Assembly: GCA_015232165.1 (NCBI GenBank)
Contig: JADGAE010000064.1
Location: 1-8,727, forward strand
DNA from: Nitrospirota bacterium
GTDB taxonomy: Bacteria; Nitrospirota; Thermodesulfovibrionia; Thermodesulfovibrionales; Magnetobacteriaceae
Direction of reading: 5' to 3'
Length of the DNA stretch: 8,727 nt
In this document: one piece after another, positions 5,773 through 8,727 of the stretch
Numbering within the stretch: position 1 is the first letter of the stretch
How the letters are laid out: the number at the start of each line of letters is the position of its first letter
Notes under the pieces: generated by a model
Told to the model about the DNA's origin: nothing
What the model saw: the letters and a program-made list of their open reading frames with translations, nothing else
Databases searched by the model: none
Translations under genes and position numbers: made by a program

Positions 5773-8547
5773 TTACTTGGCAATGCAGGCCCGGTCTCGT
5801 CCTTGGTGTTTGGCGCTGTAGAGGGCGTTATCCGCGGCCTGGAATATGGTCTGTGTCTCAACGCCGTGTTCAGGCAGTACCGCTACACCCAGAGAAAGTG
5901 TAATCACGCCAAGAGACCGCCGCTCAAAGACAACGTTAATGTGCTTAACGCCCTCCCGCAGGAGTTCGGCACGCTGCAACGCCACATCAAGTGAGGCATC
6001 GGGCATGATGAGTGTAAACTCCTCTCCACCATAGCGGCAGGCAATGTCGCCACTGCGGATGTTCTTCTTGAGGAATATGCCCAGTTCGCGCAACACCGCA
6101 TCCCCGGCCTCATGACCAAAGGTGTCGTTAAAGCGTTTGAAGTGGTCGATGTCAACCATGATGACCCCAACGGAGGTCCCCTTTCTGACGGCGCGACTGC
6201 GCTCCATCTCAAAGGCCTCTTCCATGTAGCGGCGATTGTACAGACCCGTTAGCGGGTCACGGGTGGAGAGATGCTGCAGGGTCTGGCGCAGCTTGAGATT
6301 GGCTATGGCCATGGCGGAGTTCTCCGCAATGACGGTGGCCAGTTGCTCCTTTGTCTTAAGTGACTGGGAATCATCCTGCAGGCCTGCAACCGGGGAGACC
6401 TGAAGGTGCAACAATCCAAGTATCTCTCCCTGTGCCATCATTGGCACGCAAATGTAGGCGTTTGGCGAACCTCCCACGTGCCGACACCTCAGTACGCTCT
6501 GGGCATACAGGATCGTATGTGGGCGTCCTCGACGCAGTGCCCAACACTCATCCGGCTTAAACATGTCCGACTCGGGCGGCACCCCTCCCCAGACAGCCCT
6601 GCTCTCAAGGATATTGTGTGAGGAGCTAAAGGCATACAATGCACCGCTATCACCGGGAAACAAATCCGAGGATGTCTGTGCAATAATGGCACAGGCCTCT
6701 TCCACCGTAGCGCAGGCCAACAGGAGTTCACTCATCTTACTGAGGTGTCTGTTTTCGTTGTCGCGCTGTTGCAAGACCGTTGCCCGCTCGGAGAGTTTTT
6801 GGTTGGCCAGTTCCAGTTGGGCAGTCCGCTGGGCAACCCTGTCCTGGAGTTCCTCCTTTGCCGTAAGCAACTCTGCCTGCATACGCTTATGCTCATCATG
6901 CAGTCGCAGTGAGTCAATGCCAAAGGACAGGTCCCCGGTTAACTCCACCAGCAGCCCCACCTCTTGTGCATCAAAGACATCCGGTTTACCGGCACAGACG
7001 GTCAGTACACCAATGGCCTTTTCCTTATGCAACATGGGGATGGAGATGGTTGATGCGTAGTCGTATCTGGCGGCCTCAGTGCGCAGGTAATGGGTGTCGG
7101 GGTCCGCCAGTATATTGTTTGACATGACCGGTTTGGCCGTAAGTATTGCCCTTGAGTAAAGGGTCTCACCCTGTATTGCCGCTAATCTCAACGACTCCAT
7201 ATAGTCCTTTTCGTAACCCGCCTGTGCAACCACAAGGATATCCCCGTCATCCTGCAGCAGACCTATCCACACCAGACTGTAACCGCCATCTTCAACCACG
7301 ATGCGGCATATGTCGTGGGTCAGGACCGCATCGTTTACGGCGTATGCCAGGGCGTGACTACAACTGCTCAGGATACTGAGGCGTCTGTTAAGACCGATCA
7401 GTGTTGCCGTGCGTTGAGACACCTTGTTTTCAAGCTCTGTGCTGTAAGACAACAGTCTGTCCTGGTACTGTCTGAGGTCTGTCACCATGCCGTTAAACAG
7501 CTCCGACAGTTGACCCATCTCGTCCTTGGATGTTACGTTGACCACAATGTCTAGATTGCCCTTGCCAACCTGGGCGGCAGCCAAGGCAAGTCGCTTTATT
7601 GGAATGGAGACAGTGCGCGACAGAAGGTATATGATTAACGTAGCCAACACGCCTATAAACAGAGAGACTCCTATCGATATGTTTCTCAACGACACGGCAG
7701 GGGCATAGGCCAGTCTTGCCGGGGCATATATGATCAGCGTCCAGTCGTTGCCCTGAAAATTGAGGTAGCCCGGTTCCTGTGCAAAGGCAAATATCTCCTC
7801 GCCGTCATTATCGTTATGGGTGTGTTTCATGCTGCCGGCCCCCTTGCCCTCTGATATCATCTGACGGATGAGTTGCCAGTGGCTTGATTTATCTTGCAGA
7901 ATCTTGTCTTTATTCCCGCTAGAGTACAGGATCAGGCCATTGTTATCGACCAGTTCCACCTCAAACTCCGTATCAGTGACCTCGATATTGCCCGCCTGTT
8001 TGGCTATATTATACAGGTGCTCCACCAACACCCTTGAAGTCACCACGGCAAACGGTGTCCCCCCCTTGTCTTTGACTACGTGCGCAAAGCGAAAGGCTAT
8101 CTTCTGCAGGGTAGCTGACATGGCCGTGTCCATCGCAAAATCACTGCCGTCTGCTATCTTGCTCCAGTAGTCCGTCACGGGGTCTTGTGTCCCTATATTC
8201 TTACCTGTTGTATCAATCAGGCGTACCCTGTTGATGTTGTAAAAGGACATTGATGAATATTTTTTATCGTTGCTGTAGTACTCCATCAACCGCTCATTCA
8301 CCTGTGCCGGTGTGGAACCCCTTGAGCTTACAACGGGGTCGGTTGCCAGACGCCTTATATCGATGTATTTCTCATAAAGCATCCGGTCTATTTTATCAAT
8401 GGCATGGGATGCCCGTTCTTCGAGGTTGTGTCTTATCTGTACCTCCAATATCCTCATGTTTGAGACATAGTTGCTATAAGATACCAGTACAATGAAGACC
8501 ATACCTATAAATGAAAACATCAATGTAAGTTTTGTTACAAATCTCAT
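5773..8547 (-). CDS. Membrane-bound diguanylate cyclase: cache-like sensor, HAMP, two GAF domains, GGDEF
   Basis: This 924-residue protein should make cyclic di-GMP from two GTP in response to external and cytoplasmic signals. In order: transmembrane helix 1 (about 7-27); an extracytoplasmic double-cache/PDC-like region (about 30-280, including TPFAVVTSRVLVEHLY); transmembrane helix 2 (about 289-310); HAMP (about 311-364); a short coiled coil; GAF 1 (about 392-548); a second coiled coil (550-605); GAF 2 (about 608-752) with DECWALRRGRPH and AYICVPMMAQGEILGLLHLQ; and a GGDEF domain (about 760-924). The catalytic motif is GGEEF (840-844). The Mg-binding aspartate lies in VDIDHFKRFND (798-808). 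The inhibitory RxxD site (Arg831-Asp834) lies five residues before GGEEF, so product feedback inhibition is expected. The ATG at 8547 directly precedes the transmembrane helix; the upstream ribosome binding site is weak (AGGCAGGT, minus strand). The signal sensed is unknown. Convergent with recX; no partner gene is visible. Confidence 0.93.
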   Translation of the reverse strand: MRFVTKLTLMFSFIGMVFIVLVSYSNYVSNMRILEVQIRHNLEERASHAIDKIDRMLYEKYIDIRRLATDPVVSSRGSTPAQVNERLMEYYSNDKKYSSMSFYNINRVRLIDTTGKNIGTQDPVTDYWSKIADGSDFAMDTAMSATLQKIAFRFAHVVKDKGGTPFAVVTSRVLVEHLYNIAKQAGNIEVTDTEFEVELVDNNGLILYSSGNKDKILQDKSSHWQLIRQMISEGKGAGSMKHTHNDNDGEEIFAFAQEPGYLNFQGNDWTLIIYAPARLAYAPAVSLRNISIGVSLFIGVLATLIIYLLSRTVSIPIKRLALAAAQVGKGNLDIVVNVTSKDEMGQLSELFNGMVTDLRQYQDRLLSYSTELENKVSQRTATLIGLNRRLSILSSCSHALAYAVNDAVLTHDICRIVVEDGGYSLVWIGLLQDDGDILVVAQAGYEKDYMESLRLAAIQGETLYSRAILTAKPVMSNNILADPDTHYLRTEAARYDYASTISIPMLHKEKAIGVLTVCAGKPDVFDAQEVGLLVELTGDLSFGIDSLRLHDEHKRMQAELLTAKEELQDRVAQRTAQLELANQKLSERATVLQQRDNENRHLSKMSELLLACATVEEACAIIAQTSSDLFPGDSGALYAFSSSHNILESRAVWGGVPPESDMFKPDECWALRRGRPHTILYAQSVLRCRHVGGSPNAYICVPMMAQGEILGLLHLQVSPVAGLQDDSQSLKTKEQLATVIAENSAMAIANLKLRQTLQHLSTRDPLTGLYNRRYMEEAFEMERSRAVRKGTSVGVIMVDIDHFKRFNDTFGHEAGDAVLRELGIFLKKNIRSGDIACRYGGEEFTLIMPDASLDVALQRAELLREGVKHINVVFERRSLGVITLSLGVAVLPEHGVETQTIFQAADNALYSAKHQGRDRACIAK

Positions 8548-8571
8548 CTATGCTATACCTGCCTACCAAAT

Positions 8572-8577
8572 AGTATA
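8572..8577 (-). promoter_or_regulatory. Possible -10 element for the diguanylate cyclase gene
   Basis: On the minus strand TATACT differs from TATAAT by one base and lies 24 bases before the ATG. No acceptable -35 hexamer occurs 16-18 bases further upstream (the 17-base position reads CCCTTT). The promoter may need an activator or an alternative sigma factor, or may lie elsewhere. Confidence 0.3.
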
Positions 8578-8670
8578 TACGATCCCGAACAAAAAAAGGG
8601 GCACGGTAAATTTGTTCTACAGGGCAATCGCATTAGAAATAATCACTCACCTTACGCACAGGGTACAAGA

Positions 8671-8727
8671 AGGGAGGGCTTTGCCCTCTTGGCGCTCCAG
8701 GACGCTCCTGGCTCCCTCAGACCCACC
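8671..8727. repeat. GC-rich structured repeat, copy 2, cut by window edge
   Basis: There are two adjacent perfect hairpins: GAGGGC-TTT-GCCCTC (8674-8688) and CCAGGA-CGC-TCCTGG (8697-8711). AGGGAG (8671-8676) can also pair with CTCCCT (8712-8717), so the whole element could close into a branched fold. The hexamer CGCTCC occurs twice (8693-8698, 8703-8708). It shares with 1315-1380 the TTT-loop GC hairpin and the CCCTYCAGACCC string. It does not code for any protein that I can recognise and lies about 120 bases upstream of the cyclase start. Confidence 0.5.

Noticed and set aside
6563..7060. 165-residue open frame on the plus strand inside the cyclase gene
   Set aside because: It is a Ser/Cys-rich shadow of the GAF-encoding region on the opposite strand, with no family resemblance and no supporting context.
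1..8727. Search for CRISPR, transposase, defence or toxin-antitoxin systems
   Set aside because: All long reading frames are accounted for by recognised housekeeping or signalling genes, and no regularly spaced repeats or mobile-element genes are present.

Overview
The window looks like a chromosomal housekeeping segment of a Gram-negative bacterium of medium GC content. Ribosomal protein genes rplM-rpsI are followed directly by argC, an order I also know from deltaproteobacteria such as Geobacter. That order, the large cache/HAMP/GAF/GAF/GGDEF sensor and the GC-rich intergenic repeats with short hairpins together suggest a Nitrospirota (Magnetobacterium-like) or deltaproteobacterial genome. 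This assignment is inference from style and gene order; no sequence search was possible.

Layout. Bases 2-1336 (+) hold the 3' part of an N-acyl-D-amino-acid deacylase gene whose 5' end lies outside the window. Its last codons run into a structured GC-rich repeat (about 1315-1380). A near-consensus sigma70-type promoter (1447-1475) then drives rplM (L13) and rpsI (S9). argC (arginine biosynthesis) and a DegP/HtrA-type serine protease gene follow on the same strand with no convincing terminator in between, so the four genes probably form one transcription unit. It ends at a strong intrinsic terminator (5069-5110). recX, encoding a RecA modulator, follows on the same strand with its own probable terminator (5685-5716).

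A 924-residue membrane-bound diguanylate cyclase lies convergent to recX on the minus strand (8547 down to 5773). It has a periplasmic cache-like sensor, HAMP, two GAF domains and an active-looking GGEEF domain with an intact inhibitory RxxD site. Upstream of it, at the right edge of the window, lies a second structured GC-rich element (8671-8727). This resembles the repeat after the deacylase gene: each has a GC stem closed by a TTT loop, and further along a shared CCCTYCAGACCC string.

Functionally this is mostly core machinery (ribosome, arginine synthesis, envelope protein quality control, recombination control) next to one c-di-GMP signalling gene. I see no CRISPR array, transposase, tRNA, rRNA, toxin-antitoxin pair or defence system. 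The least ordinary features are the dispersed hairpin repeats, one of which seems to have supplied the tail of a coding sequence, and the unusual translation-start contexts of argC and recX.
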